The notes beneath the pieces were generated by a model. That model had not been told where the DNA came from. It saw nothing but the letters and a program-made list of their open reading frames with translations, and did no database searches. From Bacteroidota bacterium (GTDB lineage Bacteria > Bacteroidota > Bacteroidia > Bacteroidales > Prolixibacteraceae): DNA of 64,000 bases. This document shows positions 54,291 to 62,586 of the stretch, piece by piece (the stretch's first letter is position 1; each line of letters begins with the position of its first letter). The stretch lies in the NCBI GenBank assembly GCA_024278975.1, contig JAJRSD010000028.1, forward strand, positions 1 to 64,000, given 5' to 3'. Made by a program: the position numbers and the translations under genes.

Positions 54291-54647
54291 TTAAGATTTT
54301 AGTGTTGATTGTTTTAATCCATAAATCATTTTTTGTATTTCATTCAATTTCGAACCAAAACTCTCAAATATTTCTTGTGAAAAGAATTCTAAATCGAGGC
54401 AAAGAATTACTAAAGTTTCCAATTCAAACGCACTTCCATTGGCAATATCCAAAAAACGATTTAATTCTTTATCGCTATTTCTCCCACAACCTTCAGCAAT
54501 ATTTGCCGGAATTGAAACGGCACTCCTTCTCATTTGAGAAGTTATTCCGAATAGTTCGTCTTTAGGGAATTTATGAGTTGCTTTATAAATTTCTTTAACA
54601 AGAACTCTTCCTTTTTGCCAAACTTTCAACTCTTGAAACTGATGCAT
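54291..54647 (-). CDS. Four-helix-bundle protein (S23/IVP-like) inserted between sdhA and sdhB
   Basis: The 118-residue protein has the family signature FQELKVWQKGRVLVKEIYKA, FPKDELFGITSQMRRSAVSI, PANIAEGCGR and ELNRFLDIANGSAFELET. Members occur in 23S rRNA intervening sequences and as scattered single genes; they form pentameric helical bundles of unknown role. Here it sits within an operon that normally has short spacers, and a 22-bp tandem repeat adjoins its 5' side, which suggests insertion. Confidence 0.88.
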   Translation of the reverse strand: MHQFQELKVWQKGRVLVKEIYKATHKFPKDELFGITSQMRRSAVSIPANIAEGCGRNSDKELNRFLDIANGSAFELETLVILCLDLEFFSQEIFESFGSKLNEIQKMIYGLKQSTLKS

Positions 54648-54706
54648 TTTATTTAGATTTTAAGATTAATACATTGGTGTAGTGAGTACCTCCTTAATCA
54701 AACTAA

Positions 54707-54785
54707 CTACTCTGTACTCATATACTCACTACTCTGTACTCATATACTCACTACTCTGTACTCATATACTCACTACTCTGTACTA
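54707..54785. repeat. 22-bp tandem repeat, about 3.5 copies
   Basis: The unit CTACTCTGTACTCATATACT plus CA repeats from 54707, 54729 and 54751, with a partial copy from 54773. The flank TTTACTCACTACTT is the reverse complement of simple sequence at about 3828-3840. It lies between sdhA and the four-helix-bundle gene. Confidence 0.9.
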
Positions 54786-54800
54786 ACTACTATTTACTCA

Positions 54801-56741
54801 CTACTTATAACTCCTCTGAGTAAGTTTTACATTCTCAAACACCAAATCTTCTTTATGTAATTCCGGTTTTTCACCTTCTCCTTTATATTCCCAGCAAGAA
54901 ACGTAAGTGAATTTTTCGTCATCGCGTTTTGCTTCACCATCTTCAGTAACCGACTCTTCGCGGAAATGTCCTCCACACGATTCATTTCTGTCGAGAGCAT
55001 CGCGAGCCATCAGTTCTCCAATATCGAAGAAATCGGCAATCCGGCTTGCTTTTTCCAATTCAGGGTTCAGATTACTCATTTCACCCGGAATTTTAACATC
55101 GTTCCAGAAATCGGTACGAATTTGTTGGATCTCGGCAATTGCTTTTTCAAGCCCCTCTTTATTTCTGGCCATTCCAACATATTCCCACATAACATGCCCT
55201 AACTTTTTATGAAAATGGTCAACAGTTTTTGTTCCTTTTATATTGAATAATTTATTCAGTCTTTCAGTAACTTCTTTTTCTGCATCCTCAAATTCAGGTG
55301 CGTTGGTATCTATTTTTGGAGTCATAATCTCGTCAGCCAAATAATCTCCAATAGTATATGGTAAAACAAAATAACCATCGGCCAATCCTTGCATCAGTGC
55401 CGAAGCTCCCAGCCGGTTTGCACCGTGGTCAGAGAAGTTTGCTTCTCCAATCGAGTACAGTCCCGGAACAGATGTCATTAAATTATAATCAACCCAGGTT
55501 CCGCCCATTGAGTAGTGAATAGCCGGATAAATCATCATCGGATTTTTGTACGGGTTAACATCAGTAATTTTTTCGTACATCTGGAAAAGGTTTCCATAAC
55601 GAGCTGTAATTACATCTTTTCCCAAACGTTCTATCGAATATTTGAAATCGAGGAAAACTGCTTTCCCCTCTGAATTCACACCATAACCTGCATCGCAACG
55701 CTCTTTTGCTGCTCGCGATGCAACATCGCGAGGAACTAAGTTTCCATAAGATGGATATCTTCTTTCGAGATAGAAATCACGGTCATCTTCAGGAATATCG
55801 TTAGCTGAAATTTCGCCTTTCTGTAATTTTTCAGCATCCTCTTTTTTCCTGGGCACCCAAATTCTACCATCATTTCGTAACGACTCTGACATTAGGGTCA
55901 GTTTCGATTGCTGGTCGCCATGAACAGGAATACAAGTCGGGTGAATTTGCACAAAACATGGGTTCGACATAAACGCCCCTTTTTTGTAACACTGCCATGC
56001 TGCCGAACCGTTACTTCCCATCGCATTTGTTGAGAGGAAAAATACATTTCCATAACCGCCGGTTGCAACTACAACAGCGTGCGCACCGTGTCTTTTTATT
56101 TCGCCTGTTACCAAATCGCGTACAATAATTCCGCGCGCTTTCCCGTCAATCTTAATAACATCAAGCATTTCGGAGCGGCTGTGAATTTCAACATTCCCTT
56201 TAGAAATCTGACGGTTTAATGCCTGATATGCACCAATTAATAACTGTTGCCCGGTTTGTCCGCGTGCATAAAATGTACGGCTTACCAGCACTCCACCAAA
56301 CGAACGGTTACCAAGTAACCCGCCATATTCGCGACCAAACGGTACGCCTTGTGCAACACACTGGTCGATAATATTTGGCGAAACTTCAGCCAAACGATAA
56401 ACGTTTGCTTCTCGCGAGCGATAATCTCCCCCTTTAATTGTATCGTAAAACAACCGGTAAACCGAGTCGTTATCGTTTTGATAATTTTTTGCTGCGTTAA
56501 TACCGCCCTGCGCTGCAATCGAGTGTGCACGGCGCGGACTGTCCTGATAACAGAATGATTTTACTTTATATCCCAGCTCTGCCAACGAAGCTGCTGCCGA
56601 TGCACCTCCCAATCCGGTACCTACGACAATAATCTCCAGTTTACGTTTATTTGCCGGGCTAACAACTTTAATAGCGGCTTTGTGGATATTCCACTTTTCA
56701 GCCAAAGCACCAGCAGGTATTTTTGATTCTAATATGCTCAT
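54801..56741 (-). CDS. sdhA: Succinate dehydrogenase/fumarate reductase flavoprotein subunit
   Basis: The 646-residue protein has the FAD fold [20 protein letters not shown], the flavinylated His region [36 protein letters not shown] and [20 protein letters not shown]. It oxidises succinate or reduces fumarate. The sequence fits the type-B enzymes of Bacteroidota. ATG 56741 is chosen because AAAGGA lies about 9 bases before it; the longer frame would begin at a TTG two codons upstream. Confidence 0.95.
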   Translation of the reverse strand: MSILESKIPAGALAEKWNIHKAAIKVVSPANKRKLEIIVVGTGLGGASAAASLAELGYKVKSFCYQDSPRRAHSIAAQGGINAAKNYQNDNDSVYRLFYDTIKGGDYRSREANVYRLAEVSPNIIDQCVAQGVPFGREYGGLLGNRSFGGVLVSRTFYARGQTGQQLLIGAYQALNRQISKGNVEIHSRSEMLDVIKIDGKARGIIVRDLVTGEIKRHGAHAVVVATGGYGNVFFLSTNAMGSNGSAAWQCYKKGAFMSNPCFVQIHPTCIPVHGDQQSKLTLMSESLRNDGRIWVPRKKEDAEKLQKGEISANDIPEDDRDFYLERRYPSYGNLVPRDVASRAAKERCDAGYGVNSEGKAVFLDFKYSIERLGKDVITARYGNLFQMYEKITDVNPYKNPMMIYPAIHYSMGGTWVDYNLMTSVPGLYSIGEANFSDHGANRLGASALMQGLADGYFVLPYTIGDYLADEIMTPKIDTNAPEFEDAEKEVTERLNKLFNIKGTKTVDHFHKKLGHVMWEYVGMARNKEGLEKAIAEIQQIRTDFWNDVKIPGEMSNLNPELEKASRIADFFDIGELMARDALDRNESCGGHFREESVTEDGEAKRDDEKFTYVSCWEYKGEGEKPELHKEDLVFENVKLTQRSYK

Positions 56742-56752
56742 AATCAATTCCT

Positions 56753-57439
56753 TTAATTGTTAAAACCTAACATGAAATACAATGGGATTATAGAAAATCC
56801 TACACCTATTGCAATAGCAAAAATTTTGGCAACCAACTTGAGGCGACTCATCCAGTTTTTGTTATTTAATCCTAATGTTTGGAATGCCGACCAGAATCCA
56901 TGTGTTAAATGTAAGGTGAGTAATACTGCTGCCAAAATATAAACAATACCGAACAACATGTTATTTATAAAAAGTTAAGAAACAAGTTTATACCCATTCT
57001 CCATTGTTGTACCGTCAATTACAACAGTTTCCATCGAGTGCGGGGCAAATTTCATTACATAAAAGAAGTTTATAACATGCAATACCAGGAAGGCAAAAAC
57101 CATCCCTCCAAGAATAAACATATTACGCGATGCCCAGGTACTGGAAGCACCAAGATTTTGCTTATCATACTTTACCGGTCTGGCTCTCCAGTTTTGGTAG
57201 GTAATAATAACCGACCAGATGATATGAACTATAAAACCAAGTCCCAGAATTGGTTCCATAATTTTAATCAGTGGGTTTGTGGCCATAAAATGCGCCCCAA
57301 GATTAAATAGTTCGCCACTATCATCGATAATTAATAATAGGTTAAGGGCCAAATGTACAGTGATAAATACCAGCAGGAACAATCCTGTAATACTCATCAT
57401 GAACTTTCTGCCAATTGACGCTAATAAAAAGTTGCTCAT
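56753..57439 (-). pseudogene. sdhC: Succinate dehydrogenase cytochrome b subunit SdhC interrupted by one in-frame TAA
   Basis: One frame runs from ATG 57439 to the stop at 56753, except TAA at 56977-56975. Before it lie four helices with haem-ligand His candidates (FITVHLALNLL, LGLGFIVHIIWS, FLVLHVINFFYV), ending ENGYKLVS. Right after it, in the same frame, come LFINNMLFGIVYILAAVLLT and LHLTHGFWSAFQTLGLNNKN, the fifth helix with its His. Without the stop it is a normal 228-residue type-B SdhC. As the gene heads the operon of a central enzyme, the stop is surprising: nonsense mutation, readthrough or sequence error. Confidence 0.85.
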
Positions 57440-57607
57440 GATTTATCTATTTATTTTTGTTGAATACTAATTTCTTTTAAAACGATAAAAGTAAAATAAC
57501 ACTTCAACTCTTGCAATAAACAAACTCAATAATTCTCAATTTAAATTGTTTCTAAGGAATAGAAAAAGTGTTTGTACAGATATTTATAGGAAAGTCCAAT
57601 GTACAAA

Positions 57608-58507
57608 CTAAACCAACTCTTTAAACGATTTATTCCACTCTCGCATGGTAAACTGGTCGCTAATCGCAATTATTTCTGTTGGGCGAAAAGTGTTCTCCAT
57701 CTCAATAATTTCAATAGTTTCGAAAGTACACTGTACGGCAGCAATTTTACCATTTGTAAGATTTACAAAACCTTTTATCCGATACGATTTTGGTGCCCAC
57801 TCGTTTAAAAATATCTCCAGCGACTGACACGATGTTTTACGTGCACTTTTAAGAACCATCGAATTTATCTTTGGCTCTTTCATTGCTTCAACTTCGCTAA
57901 AATAGAATTTGCTGATTGGCGAATTGCCCAACTCGAAATCGATATTACAAAAAGTAGTTTCTCTGATCTCAGCAAACGGATTTATCTTTTTTATCTCGTC
58001 GCGCACTTCGGCAATACCTGTATCAACCAAATCGGTTTTATTTATTACCACAATATCTGCCATTCGTAACTGGTGCGAAACACGTTGTTTCATAAACCCG
58101 ACTTTCGCAAAGTTTGGCGCATCGACAATACACCAGTTCGATGCAAGATATATTTTATCAGCCAGAGAACTTGCTGCTATTATTTCTGAAATTGAGGTGG
58201 TGTCCGAAAGTCCCGAAGCTTCAATAATAATATCGTCGGGCTGATATTCATCAACAAATTTATCGAGCGACTTTACAAAATCTCCAAGCAGACAGACACA
58301 AAAAACCGAGCCATTATTTATTTCAAGCAGGTTAAAATCTTTACCCGATTGTTTTAACACAGCTCCGTCAATATTTGCCGGGGCAAACTCATTTTGGATA
58401 ATTCCAATTTTTTTCTCCGATGAATACTGGTCGATAATATGTTTTAGGAACGTTGTTTTGCCACTTCCCAAAAAACCTGAAATTATATGGAATGGTATTT
58501 TTTTCAT
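57608..58507 (-). CDS. CobW/COG0523 (G3E) GTPase
   Basis: The 299-residue protein has Walker A ISGFLGSGKTTFLKHII, the G2 region QNEFAPANIDG, EASGLSD and the guanine motif VINKTDLVD. The metal-site motif reads FCVCLLGDF (CxC rather than the usual CxCC). G3E GTPases deliver metals or help load metallocofactors. Its start overlaps the homocysteine methyltransferase stop by 4 bp, so a role in zinc or cobalamin supply to the methyltransferases is a fair inference. Confidence 0.85.
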   Translation of the reverse strand: MKKIPFHIISGFLGSGKTTFLKHIIDQYSSEKKIGIIQNEFAPANIDGAVLKQSGKDFNLLEINNGSVFCVCLLGDFVKSLDKFVDEYQPDDIIIEASGLSDTTSISEIIAASSLADKIYLASNWCIVDAPNFAKVGFMKQRVSHQLRMADIVVINKTDLVDTGIAEVRDEIKKINPFAEIRETTFCNIDFELGNSPISKFYFSEVEAMKEPKINSMVLKSARKTSCQSLEIFLNEWAPKSYRIKGFVNLTNGKIAAVQCTFETIEIIEMENTFRPTEIIAISDQFTMREWNKSFKELV

Positions 58508-59439
58508 TTTGTTTTTCTTATTCCCCTCCTGTTTTTAGGAGGGAACCAAGGGGAGGTTTTTTTCTTATCAACCTCTTCGCGTACCCGACAAATATGCCCC
58601 GGAGTTGTACCACAACAACCACCAATAATATTTGCACCGGCATCAATAATTTTTGGAATTAAACCGGCCATTTCGTCCGGGGTTTCCGGGAATACAGTTT
58701 TGCCGTCGTCGTAAATTGGCATTCCAGCGTTGGCATGAACCAAAATCGGAATCTCTTTATTTGCTTTGCGAATTTCTTTTACAATGCCAATCATATCTTC
58801 AATTCCGTTTCCACAGTTGGCGCCAATTAGTTCTGCACCGGCATCAATTAAGGTGTTAACCATGTCGGTTGGAGCAACTCCCATCATCGAGCGGTAGTCA
58901 CCATTCACAGTTTTTTCGAATGTCATTGTACAAAAAACTTCGCAGTTTGTATTCTCTTTTGCAGCACGAATTGCCAGTCGCGCCTCATCGAGGTCGGTCA
59001 TGGTTTCAATCATAATTGCATCAACACCGCCGGCTTCCAAACCCTGGACTTGCGTTTTAAAAGCTTCGTACAATTCTTCTTCGGTTACATCGCCCATCAT
59101 CAGAATTTTTCCGGTGGGACCCACCGAGCCGAGTACAAATTTATCGCCGGCAGCTTTTCGGCTAATTTCAGCAGCAGCTTTATTTAACTCAAAAACTTTA
59201 TCTGCCAAGCCATATTTTTCGACCTTAAAAATTGTACCGCCAAAACTGTTGGTTTCAACCATGTCGGCACCGGCTTCGATATAACTTTTGGCAATATCGA
59301 AAACATCATCGGCATGCGAAAGGTTCCACTCCTCGGGGCACTCGCCGGGTTGCATTCCTTTTTGTTGCAGGAATGTTCCCCATGCACCGTCGGAAACCAT
59401 TGTTTTTCCTTGTTTTATTTGGTCTAATATTTTCCCCAT
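58504..59439 (-). CDS. Homocysteine S-methyltransferase (MetH N-domain-like, stand-alone)
   Basis: The 311-residue protein is a single Hcy-binding barrel with DGAWGTFLQQKGM, ETNSFGGT, GSVGPTGKILMMG, and the zinc-thiolate cysteines in GANCGNG and IIGGCCGTTPGH. It transfers a methyl group to homocysteine, giving methionine. It lacks MetH's folate, B12 and activation domains; a separate corrinoid protein is encoded at 61685. The last 15 or so residues (TSPWFPPKNRRGIRK) are encoded by a repeat. Confidence 0.88.
   Translation of the reverse strand: MGKILDQIKQGKTMVSDGAWGTFLQQKGMQPGECPEEWNLSHADDVFDIAKSYIEAGADMVETNSFGGTIFKVEKYGLADKVFELNKAAAEISRKAAGDKFVLGSVGPTGKILMMGDVTEEELYEAFKTQVQGLEAGGVDAIMIETMTDLDEARLAIRAAKENTNCEVFCTMTFEKTVNGDYRSMMGVAPTDMVNTLIDAGAELIGANCGNGIEDMIGIVKEIRKANKEIPILVHANAGMPIYDDGKTVFPETPDEMAGLIPKIIDAGANIIGGCCGTTPGHICRVREEVDKKKTSPWFPPKNRRGIRKTK
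58521..58562. repeat. Palindromic repeat forming the 3' end of the homocysteine methyltransferase gene
   Basis: CCCCTCCT-GTTTTT-AGGAGGG forms a hairpin, followed by AACCAAGGGGAGG. It codes the last residues of the upstream gene, and the following bases carry the start of the CobW gene. It looks like a REP-type element that landed at the gene end and was read into. Confidence 0.6.
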
Positions 59440-59454
59440 CAGTTGAATTATTGT

Positions 59455-59689
59455 GGGCTGAAGCCCGATTGTTATTTTGTTTTATCTCCCCGACTTAAAA
59501 GTCGGGGTTAGTAATTTAGTTTTATCGTATAACATTTTTGTAAAAATAAGAAAACGGCACATTAAAGGTATTTAACTAATTTCTCCATTTATGGTTGGAA
59601 CAACACAATAACCCGAAACTACAAAAGCATATTGTTGACTAACCCCACCATTTATGGTGGGGCAACAGGTCAGCCCGGAACTCCGGGCT
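59455..59689. repeat. Cluster of four short perfect hairpins
   Basis: GGGCTGAAGCCC (59455-59466), CCCCGACTTAAAAGTCGGGG (59488-59507), CCCCACCATTTATGGTGGGG (59643-59662) and AGCCCGGA-AC-TCCGGGCT (59672-59689), plus a degraded copy near 59584. They fill the 273-bp gap between two methyltransferase genes and are the only structure in it. Confidence 0.75.
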
Positions 59690-59712
59690 TCAGCCCTTAA
59701 TTTCCTTGTTTC

Positions 59713-61332
59713 TTATAGTTCTTTAATCCACTCTTTTATAACTTCGAGAGATGGTTCTTCGCCTTCCGATTTTAATTTATAGTTTACAGCAACTACGGCA
59801 GATCCCTGCGAAACACCATAATTTGCCATCAGTTTTTTATCTGCAATTATCTTTATCTCAACATCTTTTCCGAGTTCGGTAATTGCACGGTGAATTTTAC
59901 TGTTTAGTTTACTTGTTTCATCTTTATTTTCGCCAAGAATAAGTATTTCGCTGCGTTTCGATTTAATTTTAAGTTTTAGCTTTTTATTGATACGTTTTTG
60001 AATAGCTGCAATTAATTCGGTTTTTGGTGGAATTTGCGAAACAAATGCAATTTTACCATCGATACAAATAGTAGGGATATTTTTAACCATTAACGACGAC
60101 ATAAACGATACCGCCTCCATCTTTTTTATGGCATGTTCGCGCCATTCAACAACTCCATCGAATTGTGGAGCAACCTGTTTTACCGCTTCAACCATATACT
60201 GACAAGGTGCACACGACTCAGAATCGAGGGTAATAATATCGACAATAACTTTGTCGGACTGCCCGTAATCTTTCATATTAAAAATCTCGAGCGTACTCTC
60301 TTTTTTCTCCAAAGCTCGTGCAATATCCTGTTTATATTCGTCGTGCACCAATTCGCTGACGGCTTTAAGATTTGCAGGTGGCGTGTCCATTGGTAAATCG
60401 CAACCCGGCGCAAGAAGAAATCCTCTTTTACCTGCCATGTCCATGTTTTCGATTGCATTTTCCCTACAATCGTCCTCATCGCCCATCAACAGCACAGTTG
60501 TTAGTTTCATGTTTCCACCAAAACTAATCTCCTTTTTTAATGCAATATCTTTTACAAAATCAAGCGGAATATTTTCATCAATAGAAACATTATCGGGCTT
60601 GCAATTACACATCGATTCGATATTTTGCTGAGCATGACCGCAAACAAAAAACGAACTAAGTTTCCCTGCATCCCTGACTGTATCAAAAATATTTGAAACG
60701 TATGGAGTAACAAATGTTTCGAAAGACATCGGGTCAATCTGACTTGTCATCGGGTCAACCACAGCAATAATATCGCAGCCGGCATCCATTAAATACCCTG
60801 CCATTTTATTACCAACTTTGGTACAAAACTCCATCACCTCGTTTACTTCGTCGGGTGCTTCAAAGAGTTTCATGAAAATATCGGTTCCCATTAAATGCAG
60901 GGCAAGTGTAAACGGTCCGGTAATTAATCCGTACAACGCAAGATCAGGATATTTCTTGCGTAATATTTTTGTCGATTCTACGGCCACCGGAATTCTGCCA
61001 TCGGTAATTGCCGGAACTTTTAAATCGGATAACGAAACACCATTTGCCAGTGGATGTGTTACAACAGCCGGCGGATTATGTGGTGCCCATTGCAGTTCGC
61101 ATCCCAAAATTTCGGCTTCAATTTGCAGATCGAAAACCACCGGAACACCATCAGGATTATATTCCTCGATGGATTTACTTATTCCTTTTACAATTTCATC
61201 CGAAGATTTCAGATAGGTTTCTGCATCAACACCGGTTAAAAAACCACCATGAACACCAACAAACGGAACCCACGGTACACGCTCAACTTCTTCTAATGCA
61301 AATGCTTTTTTAATTAATTCTAATCCATTCAT
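59713..61332 (-). CDS. UroD/MtaA-type methyltransferase fused to two thioredoxin-fold domains
   Basis: The 539-residue protein has three parts. Residues 1-345 are a uroporphyrinogen-decarboxylase-fold methyltransferase with likely zinc ligands Cys231 and His233 (FFVCGHAQ) and Cys311 (APGCDLPMDTPP). Residues about 360-450 are a thioredoxin-like domain with CAPC at 374-377 and KNIPTICIDGKIAF. Residues about 460-539 resemble the small TIGR00412-type thioredoxin fold, but its CxxC position reads LGENKDETSK. MtaA-type enzymes move methyl groups between corrinoid proteins and thiols or substrates. The corrinoid protein gene lies upstream and the homocysteine methyltransferase downstream on the same strand. 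Confidence 0.85.
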   Translation of the reverse strand: MNGLELIKKAFALEEVERVPWVPFVGVHGGFLTGVDAETYLKSSDEIVKGISKSIEEYNPDGVPVVFDLQIEAEILGCELQWAPHNPPAVVTHPLANGVSLSDLKVPAITDGRIPVAVESTKILRKKYPDLALYGLITGPFTLALHLMGTDIFMKLFEAPDEVNEVMEFCTKVGNKMAGYLMDAGCDIIAVVDPMTSQIDPMSFETFVTPYVSNIFDTVRDAGKLSSFFVCGHAQQNIESMCNCKPDNVSIDENIPLDFVKDIALKKEISFGGNMKLTTVLLMGDEDDCRENAIENMDMAGKRGFLLAPGCDLPMDTPPANLKAVSELVHDEYKQDIARALEKKESTLEIFNMKDYGQSDKVIVDIITLDSESCAPCQYMVEAVKQVAPQFDGVVEWREHAIKKMEAVSFMSSLMVKNIPTICIDGKIAFVSQIPPKTELIAAIQKRINKKLKLKIKSKRSEILILGENKDETSKLNSKIHRAITELGKDVEIKIIADKKLMANYGVSQGSAVVAVNYKLKSEGEEPSLEVIKEWIKEL

Positions 61333-61395
61333 TATGTAGATATTAGTAGTGAGATTTTAGTAATGAGACAAGAAAACTGCGAAAGGTTGTTATTT

Positions 61396-61459
61396 CGTCA
61401 TGCCGAATTTATTTTAGCATCTTTTTTAGTATTGATTCCGAAACAAGTTCGGAATGACG
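61396..61459. repeat. Dispersed palindromic repeat, CGTCAT...ATGACG family, copy 5
   Basis: Opens CGTCATGCCGAATTTATTTT and closes GAAACAAGTTCGGAATGACG. It lies in the 352-bp gap between two genes of the corrinoid cluster. The rest of the gap is AT-rich apart from TTAGTAGT/ACTACTAA arms at about 61634-61664. Confidence 0.8.
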
Positions 61460-61684
61460 GTCATAAACAATGTCTCCTCATTAAATATCACGTTGTTATA
61501 ATTCTTTTCAAACTTTAGTTTTTTACCTGTTTCCAATTAAAATTCTATTACATACTTATCCTGTTTCGAGAAAATCCGGTTTCCCAATCAACTTAATTTA
61601 AAATAAACTCTTATGAAAAATACTGTACAATTAGTAGTAACTTTCTTTTTCTCACTACTAATTACGAACAGTCTTAACTTGTTT

Positions 61685-62353
61685 TTAATTCACTTGCGAA
61701 TTTAAGTATTCAACCAAACCTTGCGGGTCGGCAGAATAAGCATCGGCACCAACTTTTTCTTTAAAGTCGTCGGTAACGGGAGCTCCACCAACAGCAACTT
61801 TTGCTCCCGGAACTGCATCTTTAATAGCTTTGGTAATTTTCTCCATGTTAACCATTGTAGTTGTGAGCAGAGCAGATAAACCAACAAAAGCATTTTCGTG
61901 ATTTTTTAATGCCTCAACAAATTGCTCGGCTTTTACATCGGTTCCAAGGTCAACAACTTTCCATCCATTACCTTCTACCATCATCGAAACCAGATTTTTA
62001 CCAATATCGTGCAGGTCTCCTTCAACTGTTCCAATAATAAATGTACCTTTTTGAACAACTGCTCCTGAATCGAAGAATGGTTTTAGGTGGATCATTGCGG
62101 TGTTCATAGCTTTTGCCGACATTAATACCTGTGGTACAAAAACTTTATTTTCGCGGAATTTTACACCAATCTTTCCCATTCCAATCATAAGTCCCTGGGT
62201 AAGAATATCTTGTGCATTAACACCTTCGTCTATAGCCTGTTTTGTTAATTCGTCAGCACCGTCCTGTCCCTTCATTTGTGGAGGATACGGAGCTGCTCTG
62301 TTAATTTTTCCAAACTCTATACAATCTGCAATTTTTGATAATAATTCGCTCAT
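61685..62353 (-). CDS. Corrinoid (B12-binding) methyl-carrier protein
   Basis: The 222-residue protein has a helical cap (residues 1-95, KFRENKVFVPQVLMSAKAMN) and a Rossmann B12 domain with D113-x-H115-x-x-G118 in EGDLHDIGKNLV, and GLSALLTTTM and VAVGGAPVT. His115 would be the lower cobalt ligand. It matches MtaC/MtbC/MtmC-type carriers. It heads the cluster and is divergent from the AraC gene. No RamA/RACo-type reactivase is visible in the window. Confidence 0.93.
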   Translation of the reverse strand: MSELLSKIADCIEFGKINRAAPYPPQMKGQDGADELTKQAIDEGVNAQDILTQGLMIGMGKIGVKFRENKVFVPQVLMSAKAMNTAMIHLKPFFDSGAVVQKGTFIIGTVEGDLHDIGKNLVSMMVEGNGWKVVDLGTDVKAEQFVEALKNHENAFVGLSALLTTTMVNMEKITKAIKDAVPGAKVAVGGAPVTDDFKEKVGADAYSADPQGLVEYLNSQVN

Positions 62354-62530
62354 GGTTATTTTTTAATTTATTTTTTTGACAAATGTATCTTCATGAATAG
62401 TTATAAAAAATAGTAATTTCTTTGAAAAAGATGTAAAATATTACTTTATTTAGTTGTCGAAAAGAAATTCTGTACATGAAATGAGCTGTAAAAAATCTAA
62501 AACAGAGAATGATGATGATTCAGCGAGTTC

Positions 62531-62550
62531 CCTGCCTGCCGGCAGACAGG
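62531..62550. repeat. CCTGCCTGCCGGCAGACAGG palindrome
   Basis: A near-perfect 20-bp palindrome in the 233-bp divergent gap between the corrinoid protein and AraC genes. It may be a dispersed repeat or an operator for the AraC protein. A shorter CCTGCCTGTC is at about 3979. Confidence 0.55.
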
Positions 62551-62586
62551 CATATGATACCTTTAAAAATTAACAATCATGATCGT

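Noticed and set aside
24694-56977. Reassignment of TAA to a sense codon, to explain the two in-frame TAA codons
   Set aside because: TAA ends many intact genes here at the expected lengths (for example the MNT gene at 9363, lysA at 8974 and the SorE-like gene at 5370), so a general recoding is excluded.
62509-62586. Upstream start for the AraC regulator
   Set aside because: The extra 26 residues cover a CCTGCC/GGCAGG palindromic repeat and do not resemble an AraC N-terminus; ATG 62587 is better.
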